Positions 1 to 9,222 of a DNA stretch of 53,287 nucleotides are shown here, piece after piece. A program made the position numbers and the translations under genes. The stretch comes from Sneathiella sp. (GTDB taxonomy: Bacteria > Pseudomonadota > Alphaproteobacteria > Sneathiellales > Sneathiellaceae). The stretch's first letter is position 1, and each line of letters begins with the position of its first letter. Location: assembly GCA_017643685.1 (NCBI GenBank), contig JAEPMY010000009.1:1-53287 (forward strand), in the 5' to 3' direction. The notes beneath the pieces were generated by a model. That model made no database searches. It had not been told where the DNA came from and was given only the letters and a program-made list of their open reading frames with translations.

Positions 1-1258
1 AACCGTGACCACCAAAACACTGTTGAGCAACAGCTGCAAGCTCAAAGCCTTTATCCGTGAAATAAGCCTTGATAACAGGCGTCAAAAGCCCAAGAGCCTC
101 ATCAGCCGCATCACGCTCTTCCTGAGTTGGGGCTTTCTCCACCATATCCACCTGAAGTGCAGCCCAAAGCCCAAGCGCCCGCGCACCTTCAGAGAAAGCA
201 CGACACATCAGAAGATTCCGGCGAATGTCTGGATGCACAATAATGGGATCAGCAGCTTTTTCTGGCGCCTTAACACCACTGATGGAGCGTCCCTGAATAC
301 GGTCTTTTGTATACTCAACAGCGTTCTGATAAGCGACCTCTGCTTGGGACAGCCCTTGAATACCGACACCAAGGCGCGCTGCATTCATCATCGTGAACAT
401 TGCGCGCATGCCTTTATGCTCCTGCCCTAACAGATAGCCTTCAGCATCGTCATAATTCATGACGCAAGTTGAGTTTCCATGGATACCCATCTTGTGCTCA
501 ATGGAGCCACATGAAACGCCGTTACGTTCAGCTGGATTTCCTTCTGCATCGAGCTTGAACTTTGGCACGATAAAGAGAGAAACCCCTTTAATGCCATCCG
601 GGCCGCCTGGTATCTTCGCCAGCACCAAGTGAATGATATTTTCGCTCATATCATGCTCACCGGCGGAGATGAAAATCTTTGTACCGGAAATTTTAAAGCT
701 GCCACCTTCTTGAGGCACCGCTTTCGTGCGCATCAAACCCAAATCTGTACCACAATGAGGTTCAGTCAGGTTCATGGTACCGGTCCACTCTCCTGTAGAC
801 ATTTTTGGAATATAAGCCTGCTTCTGCTCTTCCGTTCCATGTTTCAGGATCGCCGCAGATGCGCCATGTGTAAGGCCCGGATACATTCCAAATGCCATAT
901 TGGCAGAACTCATCATCTCAGCGACAGCAACACCAATAGTGTGCGGCAGCCCCTGCCCCCCATAAGCTTCTGGGATGTCAATGCCACCCCAGCCACCTTC
1001 ACAGTAGGCATCATAAGCTTCTTTAAATCCGGTAGGTGTTGTCACCTCTCCGTCATTCCATTTACAGCCTTCGGTATCACCAACTTGGTTAAGAGGTTGA
1101 ATAACCTCTTCCACAAGTTTTGCCCCCTCTTCCAAAATAGCATCCACCAAATCTGGTGTCGCCTCTTCGAAGCCCGGCATGTTGGTCATTTTGTCCAGAC
1201 CCAGCAGGTCATTAAGGACAAATTTGATGTCTTTAACTGGTGCGTTATAAATCGGCAT
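1..1258 (-). CDS. Acyl-CoA dehydrogenase, partial (C-terminus beyond window)
   Basis: The reverse strand reads [20 protein letters not shown] and stays open for 419 codons to the window edge, so the C-terminus is missing. The N-terminal helix, the flavin region ([13 protein letters not shown], then [15 protein letters not shown]) and the start of the C-terminal helical domain are those of an acyl-CoA dehydrogenase. The MPxYxAPxxDxxFVL opening is typical of the long (about 590-residue) DmdC-like subfamily. The start has a GGAGAG ribosome site. It is the last visible gene of a thiolase/FadN/dehydrogenase operon, in the manner of Bacillus fadNAE, so FAD-linked alpha,beta-dehydrogenation of fatty acyl-CoA is the likely role. 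A methylmercaptopropionyl-CoA dehydrogenase role cannot be excluded. Confidence 0.9.
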   Translation of the reverse strand, partial: MPIYNAPVKDIKFVLNDLLGLDKMTNMPGFEEATPDLVDAILEEGAKLVEEVIQPLNQVGDTEGCKWNDGEVTTPTGFKEAYDAYCEGGWGGIDIPEAYGGQGLPHTIGVAVAEMMSSANMAFGMYPGLTHGASAAILKHGTEEQKQAYIPKMSTGEWTGTMNLTEPHCGTDLGLMRTKAVPQEGGSFKISGTKIFISAGEHDMSENIIHLVLAKIPGGPDGIKGVSLFIVPKFKLDAEGNPAERNGVSCGSIEHKMGIHGNSTCVMNYDDAEGYLLGQEHKGMRAMFTMMNAARLGVGIQGLSQAEVAYQNAVEYTKDRIQGRSISGVKAPEKAADPIIVHPDIRRNLLMCRAFSEGARALGLWAALQVDMVEKAPTQEERDAADEALGLLTPVIKAYFTDKGFELAAVAQQCFGGHG

Positions 1259-1269
1259 CTCGTCTCTCC

Positions 1270-3603
1270 TTAGTTGCGAAGTGGCTTGCCAGTGGTCAGC
1301 ATATGCTCAATCCGGTACAAAGTTTTTTCATTACGGATAAGGTTCATGAACCCTTCCTGCTCAAGCTGCAGCAGCTTTTTCTCTGTCACCGTTTCCGTCA
1401 TATCGCTATCACCGCCAGACAGAACCCTGGCAACCTCACCGCTTACAACACCGTCATATTCGGTTGCTTTGCCCATCTGGACAAAACCCGATACAGCCAT
1501 ATCAAATGCAGTTGCCGCAGTTGGCCCTGGCAGAGAGACCTCCGCTTGCTCAGGCACTTCATAACCTTCGGCAATAGAAAGGGCTTTCGCCTTCGCATCA
1601 GCCAGAACCCGCTTACGGTTCATTGTCACGCTATCCCCATCCCGAAGGATGAACATATCACGGGCTTCTTCTGCGCTTGTGGCGACTTTTGCTGTTGAGA
1701 TATTTTCAAAAACAGTTGCAAGAGCCGGCATTGCCCCGCCTGGGCGCTTCTTATTCGCCAAGGCACGAATTACCATTTCTTTACACCCACCAAAGCCAGG
1801 CAAGACACCGACACCGACCTCAACAAGGCCCATGTAACTCTCCGCATGTGCCTGAACCGCATCAGCAGCCAATACAATCTCGCAGCCTCCGCCAAGCGCC
1901 ATCCCTGCAGGAGCGGCGACAACTGGGAATGGCGCATATTTCAATTTCATCAACGCGTTTTGACCTTCGCTGATGGAATTTTCAATAACTGGCCACATAG
2001 CCGCATTTGCAGCGAATAGCACCACACCAACATTGGCTCCAACAGAGAAATTATCAGCATCGTTACCGATAACCAGCGCCTTGAAACCCTTACGGTCAAT
2101 TTTACGCGCTTCCTGCAACATGGTAACAACATCCTGATCGATGCTGTTCATTTTGGTATGAATTTCCAGGCAGGCAACACCATCACCCAGATCCCAAAGA
2201 CTTGCCCCCTTATTAGACATAAACGGTTCTTTACCGCGCTTAATGTCTGCGAGCATCCAAGCACCTTCGGCCACTGGAATTTCGGCATATTCCCCGCCCA
2301 GTGTCATATAAAGGTTCTCAGCGCCTTCTTCTTTATAAAGAGGACGGTCGCCTACTTTTTCAAGAAAAGCTGGAACGGGCTTGCCTTCGGCTTTCAAGCG
2401 GTCGATGAAATACTGGTTACCAAGCTGGTTTAGTTGTTCAAACGGACCATATTTCCAGGCATAACCTGTCTTCATGGCACTATCGATCGCCAGAATATCG
2501 TCGGCAATCTCACCCACCAGATTTGCGGAATACGAAATCACCCGAGAGAGGATTTCCCATGCGTATGCAGCCCCTTTGTCATCAGCCTCTACCAGCGCCC
2601 GAAGACCTTTCTTCGCCGCACTGACGGACTTCATACGAGGTTTGGCAGCTACCGCATATTCTCCTGTCTGAAGGTTGCGGGCTTCTTTAACTTTCTTACC
2701 GCCTTCTTTATTCATACGGTAGAAGCCACCCTTGCCCTTACGGCCAGTATATCCTTCATCGATCATTTTCATAATCGTGGAAACAAGTGGATGATTTTCA
2801 TCATACTCCTGACAGAAAGGGTCGCTTTCCGGCAGCTCGTTCAGCATGCTGGCATTTACCTTTGGGCCAAGATCAATACCGGTCAAATCACCAAGACCAA
2901 AGATACCGGTGCTTGGGATTCCCATCGGCTTACCACAAACAGCATCGGCTTCCTCAACGGTTAGACCAAGATCAAACGCAGATTTCATCGCAACAAATGA
3001 CCAGTAGATACCAATCCGGTTGCCAATGAAGCCTGGCGTGTCGTAGCAATCTACAACCTCTTTACCTAAAGCCTTATCTGCAAACTCTCGCAACTCCTCA
3101 ATGGCATAATCGCGAGTTTTCTCGCCTTTCACCAATTCAAACAGGCGCATATAGCGCGGCGGGTTAAAGAAGTGCGTAATAGCAAAATCTTTTTGCAGAC
3201 TATCTGGCATTCCATCCATCAGCGTTTTCAGCGGAATAGTGGAAGTATTAGAGGTGACGATGGAACCTTCTTTGCGAACAGCATCCAAACGCTTATACAA
3301 GTCCTGTTTCAGCCCTGGATGCTCAATAATCGCTTCAACGATCCAGTCACAATCAGCGACCATATCAAGATTATCTTCCAAATTTCCTGTCGCAATACGA
3401 CGCGCATTCCGTTTATGCATAAACGGCGCAGGCTTGGTTTTCAGCATCTGCTTTACAGCGCCTTCCGCCAGCATATTCCGATTGCCTGCTCCCTCTGGAA
3501 CAATATCCAGAAGGACCGCGTCATACCCTGCATTCGTGACATGTGCGGCAATTGCCGCCCCCATGACACCAGCACCGATTACGGCAACTTTCTGAATAGC
3601 CAT
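1270..3603 (-). CDS. 3-hydroxyacyl-CoA dehydrogenase / enoyl-CoA hydratase, FadN type
   Basis: A 777-residue bifunctional beta-oxidation enzyme with the dehydrogenase half first. It opens [20 protein letters not shown], an NAD-binding Rossmann glycine loop, followed by the 3HCDH C-terminal domains. A crotonase domain sits at about residues 480-650 with the oxyanion-loop sequence [14 protein letters not shown]. This domain order and length match FadN rather than FadB/FadJ, where the hydratase comes first. The frame is open further upstream, but the ATG at 3603 begins exactly at the Rossmann strand and lies 2 bases after the thiolase stop. It should hydrate enoyl-CoA and oxidise 3-hydroxyacyl-CoA between the neighbouring dehydrogenase and thiolase steps. 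Confidence 0.93.
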   Translation of the reverse strand: MAIQKVAVIGAGVMGAAIAAHVTNAGYDAVLLDIVPEGAGNRNMLAEGAVKQMLKTKPAPFMHKRNARRIATGNLEDNLDMVADCDWIVEAIIEHPGLKQDLYKRLDAVRKEGSIVTSNTSTIPLKTLMDGMPDSLQKDFAITHFFNPPRYMRLFELVKGEKTRDYAIEELREFADKALGKEVVDCYDTPGFIGNRIGIYWSFVAMKSAFDLGLTVEEADAVCGKPMGIPSTGIFGLGDLTGIDLGPKVNASMLNELPESDPFCQEYDENHPLVSTIMKMIDEGYTGRKGKGGFYRMNKEGGKKVKEARNLQTGEYAVAAKPRMKSVSAAKKGLRALVEADDKGAAYAWEILSRVISYSANLVGEIADDILAIDSAMKTGYAWKYGPFEQLNQLGNQYFIDRLKAEGKPVPAFLEKVGDRPLYKEEGAENLYMTLGGEYAEIPVAEGAWMLADIKRGKEPFMSNKGASLWDLGDGVACLEIHTKMNSIDQDVVTMLQEARKIDRKGFKALVIGNDADNFSVGANVGVVLFAANAAMWPVIENSISEGQNALMKLKYAPFPVVAAPAGMALGGGCEIVLAADAVQAHAESYMGLVEVGVGVLPGFGGCKEMVIRALANKKRPGGAMPALATVFENISTAKVATSAEEARDMFILRDGDSVTMNRKRVLADAKAKALSIAEGYEVPEQAEVSLPGPTAATAFDMAVSGFVQMGKATEYDGVVSGEVARVLSGGDSDMTETVTEKKLLQLEQEGFMNLIRNEKTLYRIEHMLTTGKPLRN

Positions 3604-3605
3604 GA

Positions 3606-4742
3606 TTAGCAAGCCTCCAGCACGGTTGCGATACCCTGACCACCACCGATACACTGAGTTGCCAGACCAAGGGATTTACCTTCACGCTGTAGCAGGCTGG
3701 CAACCTTACCTGTGATACGGGCACCGGTTGCACCCATTGGGTGACCCATGGCAATCGCGCCACCATCAAGGTTTGTATTATCATAGCTCATACCCGCAGC
3801 CTTTAGAACTGCAATGGACTGCGCCGCAAAAGCTTCGTTGAGCTCAATGATATCGATATCTGCAAGCTTCAGACCTGCACGGGCCAACGCCTTTTCGGTG
3901 GCTGGCACTGGACCAATACCCATAATTTCTGGCGCACAACCTGCAACGGCGATGGATTTGATGCGAGCCATTTTCGTCAAGCCATTTGCATCTGCATATT
4001 CTTCGGAGCAAATCAATGTGGCAGATGCACCGTCCGTCAGCGGAGAAGACGTCGCCGCGGTTACAGAACCGTTTGCATCAAATGCCGGTTTCAACCCTGC
4101 AAGCGTTTCCATTGTGGTCTCTGGGCGAATACAACCATCCTTTTCAATACGGTTGTTGCCATCGACAATTGGAACAATCTCTTCATCAAATTTGCCTGCC
4201 TCACGAGCAGCCGCTGCACGTGCATGACTTTCCACAGCCATCTCTTCCTGCTCCTGCCGAGAGATATCATATTGTTTTGCAAGATTTTCAGCAGTTACCC
4301 CCATAGAAACATAGGCTTCAGGGTATGTTTTGTAGAGACCAGGATGCGGTGCAGGGTTAAAGCCACCCATTGGCACACGCGTCATGCTTTCAATACCACC
4401 ACAAATGAAAACCTCACCGGCTCCCATCTGGATTGCACCTGCAGCCATGTGGATGGCTTGCATGGAGGAACCACAGAAACGGTTTACAGTTGTCGCCGCA
4501 GCTGTTTTGGGAATCCCTGCCAGGAAACTAACGATACGCGCAACGTTGAAGCCCTGCTCGGCTTCAGGAAAAGCACTACCGATAATCACATCCTCAATAT
4601 CTTCAACATTAACACCGGTTTTCTCGATCAAACCTCTGACAACCTGACCTGTCAATTCATCAGGGCGCACCTTAATCAACTCACCTTTATTCGCGAGTGT
4701 GAAGGGAGAACGGCTGTATCCGGCAATGACCACACTTTTCAT
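3606..4742 (-). CDS. Acetyl-CoA acyltransferase (thiolase)
   Basis: A 378-residue degradative thiolase. The nucleophilic cysteine is Cys90 in NRFCGSS, the catalytic histidine is His334 in GHPMGATGAR, and the second cysteine is Cys364 in CIGGGQG. These are the standard three residues of the family. The length is slightly below the usual 390, with no missing motif. It is the first enzyme gene after the MerR regulator and is followed 2 bases later by the FadN-type gene. It should cleave 3-ketoacyl-CoA with CoA in the cytoplasm, releasing acetyl-CoA. An acetoacetyl-CoA specific role is possible but the operon favours fatty-acid chain shortening. Confidence 0.94.
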   Translation of the reverse strand: MKSVVIAGYSRSPFTLANKGELIKVRPDELTGQVVRGLIEKTGVNVEDIEDVIIGSAFPEAEQGFNVARIVSFLAGIPKTAAATTVNRFCGSSMQAIHMAAGAIQMGAGEVFICGGIESMTRVPMGGFNPAPHPGLYKTYPEAYVSMGVTAENLAKQYDISRQEQEEMAVESHARAAAAREAGKFDEEIVPIVDGNNRIEKDGCIRPETTMETLAGLKPAFDANGSVTAATSSPLTDGASATLICSEEYADANGLTKMARIKSIAVAGCAPEIMGIGPVPATEKALARAGLKLADIDIIELNEAFAAQSIAVLKAAGMSYDNTNLDGGAIAMGHPMGATGARITGKVASLLQREGKSLGLATQCIGGGQGIATVLEAC

Positions 4743-4747
4743 GATCT

Positions 4748-4769
4748 AGTTTCCTTTCGAGTTTCCTTT
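4748..4769 (-). promoter_or_regulatory. Tandem duplicated Shine-Dalgarno before the thiolase gene
   Basis: On the minus strand the 10-mer AAAGGAAACT occurs twice, 12 bases apart, just before the thiolase ATG. The nearer AAGGA lies 9 bases from the start codon, and the farther one lies 21 bases away. Either could be the working ribosome site; the nearer one has normal spacing. Confidence 0.55.
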
Positions 4770-4843
4770 GGCAAGGTTATTTTCTAATGAATGATTTTCG
4801 TCCCTGTGCATTCATCATTTGCATGTATGCGCTAGGCTTAAAT

Positions 4844-5257
4844 TTACGCTAATTTCTTTTTCGCAGGTTCCTTCCCCGCAATCCGGGCATTCAGATAGTC
4901 TTTCAAATCCGCAATTCCGGATTCCAACTCCTCAATGGCGTCGTTGATATCTTTGCGCTGCTCCACCAATTTCTGAAGCTGGTCATCACATTTCTGAAGC
5001 GTATATTTCAACTGCTCCATTGGCTCCCCGTCCGGGTTATACAGATCAATCATCTTTTTGATTTCTTGCAAGCTGAACCCCAGACGCCGCCCGCGCAAAA
5101 TCAATTTAAGCCTCGCCCGGTCGCCACGAGAATATACCCGGGTCAACCCATGACGCTCTGGTGAGATAAGCCCCTTATCCTCGTAAAATCGGATTGTTCT
5201 GGAAGTAACCTGAAATTCTTCCGCAAGATCTGTTATGGAAAATGTATTAGCTTCCAT
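4844..5257 (-). CDS. MerR-family transcriptional regulator (LiuR-like)
   Basis: A 137-residue MerR protein. The helix-turn-helix is at about residues 6-26 (FSITDLAEEFQVTSRTIRFY, then EDKGLISPER), followed by the wing and a long C-terminal dimerisation coiled coil rich in Glu and Lys (residues about 80-125). There is one Cys in the sensing region and no metal-binding Cys cluster, so an acyl-CoA-type or redox-independent ligand is more likely than a metal. It is the first gene of the beta-oxidation run, 101 bases before the thiolase. LiuR-type MerR proteins are known to control branched-chain amino-acid and fatty-acid degradation genes. That it represses this operon and itself is inferred from position. 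Confidence 0.88.
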   Translation of the reverse strand: MEANTFSITDLAEEFQVTSRTIRFYEDKGLISPERHGLTRVYSRGDRARLKLILRGRRLGFSLQEIKKMIDLYNPDGEPMEQLKYTLQKCDDQLQKLVEQRKDINDAIEELESGIADLKDYLNARIAGKEPAKKKLA

Positions 5258-5296
5258 TTTCTTCCCACTGTGGACTACTAACTTCTAGCCTCAGCT

Positions 5297-5324
5297 TAGT
5301 TGACGTTTACGTAAACGTCAACTA
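5297..5324. promoter_or_regulatory. 28-bp perfect palindrome, probable MerR operator
   Basis: The half-site TAGTTGACGTTTAC is followed by its exact reverse complement with no spacer. It begins 40 bases upstream of the MerR start codon. On the minus strand it overlaps a possible -35 TTGACG and a -10 TAAGCT spaced by 17 bases, so the operator lies between the promoter elements as is usual for MerR regulators. By symmetry a plus-strand TTGACG/TAGACA pair also exists. Confidence 0.7.
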
Positions 5325-5730
5325 GACATTCTCGCCACCTTAAAGTGAACCAAATTCACAAAAGAGGCCCATCAGTTAATAATAGGGTGCATTTGCATTT
5401 ATTATTACGTATACTCCGCGCGGCGGAAAAACAGGGCCAGCCGAAAAATTCGTTTATTTGAATTGAAAACTGTGCAACTGTCCCGCAACTTTGGCTCGAA
5501 AAGCATAAGAATGCCCTTTGTGTAGAGGGGGCCTGTAACACTTTTGATCCAAAGATAGTGGTGATTACAGGGAAGGCAATATTGAATTCGTTCAAGCTTG
5601 CCATCACCACGATAGCTGGCTTGACCAGCACAAGGATCTTTAGTTCAACTTTCTGAACTAGCGGTCATTGGGGCGCAAATTTGAGTTTGTTTTATTAAGT
5701 TCCGTACCATCTGGGGGGAGGTACTTCTAC
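5325..5730. other. Intergenic region with no convincing gene
   Basis: About 400 bases between the MerR promoter and the ArsR start. Open frames here have no ribosome site, no recognisable protein motif and unlikely composition. The supported content is the ArsR-side palindrome at 5641-5660 and a strong ribosome site, GGGGGGAGG at 5713-5721, spaced 9 bases from the ArsR ATG. Confidence 0.5.
5641..5660. promoter_or_regulatory. Inverted repeat TAGTTCA-N6-TGAACTA, possible ArsR operator
   Basis: Perfect 7-bp arms separated by 6 bases, centred about 80 bases upstream of the ArsR-family start codon. Size and location fit an autoregulatory site for a dimeric winged-helix repressor. No second copy was seen before the TSUP gene. 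Confidence 0.4.
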
Positions 5731-6042
5731 ATGGGAAGTGAATCCAATACTGCGAGAGATTTCCGCGATCTTTCCAATTCTTTAGGCAGAGCCAGCAAAA
5801 TATTGAAGTCCATGGGTAACCAGCGCCGTCTGGAGATCTTGACATGCTTATCTGAAAAAGAAATGTCCGTCGGACAACTTGAGCGGACTATTAAAATCAG
5901 CCAGTCGGCTTTATCTCAACATTTAGGAAGATTAAGGCGGGATGACATCGTGACCACACGTCGCGAAGCTCAGACTATTTTTTACTCCCTTTACAGCGAG
6001 AAAATCCGGCAATTGCTGAAATCCATTGATTTGGCAGCTTAA
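5731..6042 (+). CDS. ArsR-family winged-helix regulator
   Basis: A 103-residue protein with the ArsR winged helix across residues about 25-85: MGNQRRLEILTCL, then SVGQLERTIKISQSALSQHL as the recognition helix, then REAQTIFYSL as the wing. The start was placed at 5731 because of GGGGGGAGG 9 bases upstream; the frame extends further left without a ribosome site. The classic ELCVCDL metal motif is absent and only one Cys is present, so it is not an obvious metal sensor. Sulfide/persulfide sensors of the BigR/SqrR group belong to this family, but they use two Cys. It precedes a sulfite-type exporter, which it probably controls. Confidence 0.88.
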   Translation: MGSESNTARDFRDLSNSLGRASKILKSMGNQRRLEILTCLSEKEMSVGQLERTIKISQSALSQHLGRLRRDDIVTTRREAQTIFYSLYSEKIRQLLKSIDLAA

Positions 6043-6150
6043 TTGGCTCGGTAAACAACAAAATTTTACTGATCCAGTTACAATTTCTGGCAAATTATTG
6101 TATAGGCTGAGATAGTATTACTTCTGCCTATTCAGGGAATTAGAACCCAC

Positions 6151-7071
6151 ATGCCTATTTATTTGCCCATCGCCGAGATTTCAGTGAACTTGTTCCTGAT
6201 CCTTGGCATGGGTGGGGCTGTGGGACTTCTCTCCGGCCTATTTGGCGTTGGTGGCGGTTTCTTGATGACACCGTTACTGATTTTTACAGGTATCCCGCCT
6301 GCTGTTGCCGTGGCGACAGGAGCAAACCAGCTCGTCGCTGCCAGCGTATCCGGCGTTCTGGCACATTGGCGCCGCGGAAATGTTGATTTAAAGATGGGCA
6401 CTGTTCTCCTGATTGGGGGTGTCGTCGGATCCGGATTTGGCACCTGGATCTTCACTATTTTAAAATCGGCAGGCCAAGTCGATCTATTGATTTCACTCTC
6501 CTACGTGGTTTTCCTTGGGATTATTGGTGCACTAATGTTGAACGAGAGTTTACGCTCTCTCATTCGCAGTCGCAAAGGTGAGATAGCCCGAAAAAAACTG
6601 CACCAACATTATTGGATTCACGGCCTACCCTTTAAGATGCGGTTCCGTAAATCCAAGCTCTATATCAGCGCCTTAATGCCGCTGGGGCTCGGGTTTCTCG
6701 TCGGTATTCTCTCCGCCATTATGGGCGTTGGCGGCGGCTTCATTATGGTTCCAGCCATGATTTACCTGCTTGGAATGCCCACATCTGTCGTGATTGGAAC
6801 TTCCCTGTTTCAGATTATTTTTGTGACAGCAAACGTAACGCTTCTCCATTCAATTGCTACTCAAACTGTTGATGTATTACTCGCCCTCCTCCTGATGAGC
6901 AGCGCTGTCGTCGGCGCACAGTTTGGCACTCGCCTGGGGGCTCTTCTTCGAGGCGACCAACTCCGCTTTCTTCTTGCGTTTATTGTCTTACTAGTATGCG
7001 GAAAACTGGCGTTTGACCTTGTCCTTACGCCAGAGGACCTCTACTCCATCGGCTTAATGAGCGAGAGGTAA
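6151..7071 (+). CDS. Sulfite exporter TauE/SafE family (TSUP) permease
   Basis: A 306-residue integral membrane protein with about eight hydrophobic segments in two homologous halves, each starting with the same glycine motif (GLFGVGGGFLMTP near residue 30 and AIMGVGGGFIMVP near residue 192). This duplication is the mark of the TSUP family, which moves sulfite, sulfoacetate, thiosulfate and related anions. It follows the ArsR gene by 108 bases, and the next gene starts 2 bases after its stop. Substrate is inferred to be a sulfur oxyanion; the sequence alone does not settle it. Confidence 0.92.
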   Translation: MPIYLPIAEISVNLFLILGMGGAVGLLSGLFGVGGGFLMTPLLIFTGIPPAVAVATGANQLVAASVSGVLAHWRRGNVDLKMGTVLLIGGVVGSGFGTWIFTILKSAGQVDLLISLSYVVFLGIIGALMLNESLRSLIRSRKGEIARKKLHQHYWIHGLPFKMRFRKSKLYISALMPLGLGFLVGILSAIMGVGGGFIMVPAMIYLLGMPTSVVIGTSLFQIIFVTANVTLLHSIATQTVDVLLALLLMSSAVVGAQFGTRLGALLRGDQLRFLLAFIVLLVCGKLAFDLVLTPEDLYSIGLMSER

Positions 7072-7073
7072 CG

Positions 7074-7841
7074 ATGTCTATTTTCAAAAAACTGACATCT
7101 TTATTTCTATTTGCCTGCCTTCTTGTACCTTTTAGGGCACAAGCGGAGCCATCACTTGTCACGGATATTTCCTCTCACCTTATTTCGGTCACCTCTGATT
7201 TCACGGGCACCGACTTATTGCTATTCGGAACGATTGAAGCCGCGCGAGAAAACAACCCTGCGCGTCATGGTGATATCATCATTGCCGTTCGCGGCCCTCA
7301 CAAAGATCTTCTCGTTCGTAAAAAAGAACGGGTACTTGGTATCTGGGCAAACACGCAGGCCGTTGATGTTGAACGCATTCCCGGTTTTTTTGCCCTAGCG
7401 AGCAATCGTCCTATAGAAGAAATTGCTGATCAAGGAACGCTGGAGCGTCTTCGCTTAGGTCCTAACCGGCTTAGTTATCAAAGCCAAAATCCAGGCGAGG
7501 AATTTGACCTTTTTAAAGAAGCAATTATTCGGCAGCGGAGCCAAGAGAATCTGTTCATTACCAACGAGAATGGGGTGCAATTTCTGGGAAACCAGCTTTT
7601 CCGTGCCTCCATTCATTTTCCTGCGAATGTCCCGGTCGGCAACTACGTTTCTGAAGTGTACTTCTTCGAAAATGGCGATTTAATAAGCGCTCAGACGTCA
7701 CCGCTTTTCATCAAGAAATTTGGTCTCGGCCGCACCATTTATGATTTTGCGAACGAGTATCCAGCCCTTCACGGTATTATTGCTATCATCCTTGCTCTCA
7801 TCGCAGGCTGGATTGCATCTGCCGTCTTCAGAAAAGACTAA
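7074..7841 (+). CDS. TIGR02186 family membrane-anchored protein (Alph_Pro_TM)
   Basis: A 255-residue protein with an N-terminal signal peptide ending near PFRAQA-EPS, a long beta-rich periplasmic domain (LLLFGTIEAAR, HGDIIIAVRGP, RKKERVLGIWAN) and one C-terminal transmembrane segment (HGIIAIILALIAGWIASAVF) with a short basic tail. This is the alphaproteobacterial TIGR02186 family, usually encoded beside a TSUP permease, as here with a 2-base gap. It probably acts as an exporter accessory subunit facing the periplasm. No catalytic motif is visible and the molecular function of the family is not known to me. Confidence 0.9.
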   Translation: MSIFKKLTSLFLFACLLVPFRAQAEPSLVTDISSHLISVTSDFTGTDLLLFGTIEAARENNPARHGDIIIAVRGPHKDLLVRKKERVLGIWANTQAVDVERIPGFFALASNRPIEEIADQGTLERLRLGPNRLSYQSQNPGEEFDLFKEAIIRQRSQENLFITNENGVQFLGNQLFRASIHFPANVPVGNYVSEVYFFENGDLISAQTSPLFIKKFGLGRTIYDFANEYPALHGIIAIILALIAGWIASAVFRKD

Positions 7842-7951
7842 CTCCATATTGAATTGTACATTTGGCAACAGGAGAACTGTCTGCTAACATAAGGAAAACA
7901 GGGGAAAATAATAATAACTCTCGCGTCTTAGCGCCCCTGACGGAGTTTACC

Positions 7952-9202
7952 TTGCCACGCGCACAGCAAACTGAATTCACATTTGTATCAATCGGTCTAC
8001 TTCTGATCTGCTTCAGTATCGGGACTGTTGGACGCATGCTGCTAGAGCATTTTCCCAACCTTGTTCCCGCCTTTACGGAAGAGTTCGGCTGGTCCAGAAG
8101 TACAATCGCCTCAATTTTCTCACTTTGTTCGATCATCACGGGTCTGACAGGTCCCATTGCTGGGCTTCTTTTCGATCGCTTTGGTCCCCTTATCGTTTTC
8201 AGCGCCGGATTTGCCCTCGCTGGCTCAGGTCTCCTGATCTCAGGGAACGCTGAAGCATTGTGGGAAATGTATATAGGTCTTGGTGTATTTGTGGGTCTTT
8301 CAGCCGCACTCTGCGGGAACGTCACCAATTCAACGCTAGTGACACGCTGGTTCAAACAGAAACTTCCCTTAGCGCTTTCCATCATATTTGCCGCATATGG
8401 CGCAGGCAGTTTAATTGGCTTCTCGCTCTCGCAGTATCTAATTACTCATTATGGGTGGCGAAATGCCGAAATTTATATTGGCGTCGCTATTTTATGCGGC
8501 CTTGTTTGCCTATGGGTATTGCCTTGGCGAAAGCTAGCTGCAGGCCGGAAGCTTCCGAAAACTGAGGAAAACTACAAAACCATCAAAGCGGAACCGGACA
8601 TTACCTTAAAAGAGGCAATCAGAATGCCTGCTTTCTGGGGGCTTGCATCCATCTTCTTCATTACAGGAAATGGCACATACGCCACGTTATTTCAAAGCGT
8701 ATCTTATCTTATCGACAGGGGCTTCCCTGCAATCCAAGCCTCTTCTTACCTCGGTCTAATGGGCGCGCTAATACCTCCCGGAATGATATGCTGCGGCTTT
8801 CTCCTCACCCGCTTTAATATAATTATTATTGCCGCCTCCACTCATATTATGACGGCGCTCGGGATTGTATCCCTATGGCTTATCAACGCCCCATCAGACC
8901 TAGTCTTTGTCATAGCATTCATCGCTTTTTTTGGCCTGACAGCAGGTACACGCGCCCCAATTACCGGTTCTCTTGCCAGTCGCCTGTTCTCGGGACGAAA
9001 TTTTGGAGTTATTTTCGGCAGCATCTCCATAGGCGGAGGTATGGGTGTGGCCAGTGGCTCTTTTATGAGTGGCTTAATCTATGATATGACAAATAGCTAT
9101 GGGGCTGCATTTACGTATGCAGGCATTTGCATGCTCGTCGGAGGTTTACCACCTATCCTCATCCCCTCTCTCCGCCGAAGCGGTAAAAGACAACAATTAT
9201 AA
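7952..9202 (+). CDS. MFS transporter, OFA/monocarboxylate-like
   Basis: About 416 residues and 12 hydrophobic segments, with an MFS signature loop after segment 2 (GLLFDRFGPL) and a long charged central loop (about residues 190-220). There is no ATG near the N-terminus. I chose TTG at 7952 because ACGGAG lies 6 bases upstream and the product then starts nine residues before segment 1. A TTG at 7862 would add 30 unremarkable residues. The family includes organic-acid and oxalate/formate-type carriers. It opens a plus-strand run that continues into CoA-transferase genes, suggesting that it imports the carboxylic acid those genes process. Direction and substrate are inferred. Confidence 0.82.
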   Translation: MPRAQQTEFTFVSIGLLLICFSIGTVGRMLLEHFPNLVPAFTEEFGWSRSTIASIFSLCSIITGLTGPIAGLLFDRFGPLIVFSAGFALAGSGLLISGNAEALWEMYIGLGVFVGLSAALCGNVTNSTLVTRWFKQKLPLALSIIFAAYGAGSLIGFSLSQYLITHYGWRNAEIYIGVAILCGLVCLWVLPWRKLAAGRKLPKTEENYKTIKAEPDITLKEAIRMPAFWGLASIFFITGNGTYATLFQSVSYLIDRGFPAIQASSYLGLMGALIPPGMICCGFLLTRFNIIIIAASTHIMTALGIVSLWLINAPSDLVFVIAFIAFFGLTAGTRAPITGSLASRLFSGRNFGVIFGSISIGGGMGVASGSFMSGLIYDMTNSYGAAFTYAGICMLVGGLPPILIPSLRRSGKRQQL

Positions 9203-9222
9203 AAACAAACAAGGATCTGAAT

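Noticed and set aside
5425..5530. Fragments such as CTGTCCCGCAACT recall the core of a cobalamin riboswitch.
   Set aside because: The B12 box and paired helices cannot be fitted, spacing is wrong, and the downstream ArsR/TSUP genes are not cobalamin-related.
5356..5631. A 91-codon minus-strand open frame between the MerR and ArsR genes.
   Set aside because: No ribosome site, no family resemblance, and it would need a start far from any promoter; codon composition looks random.
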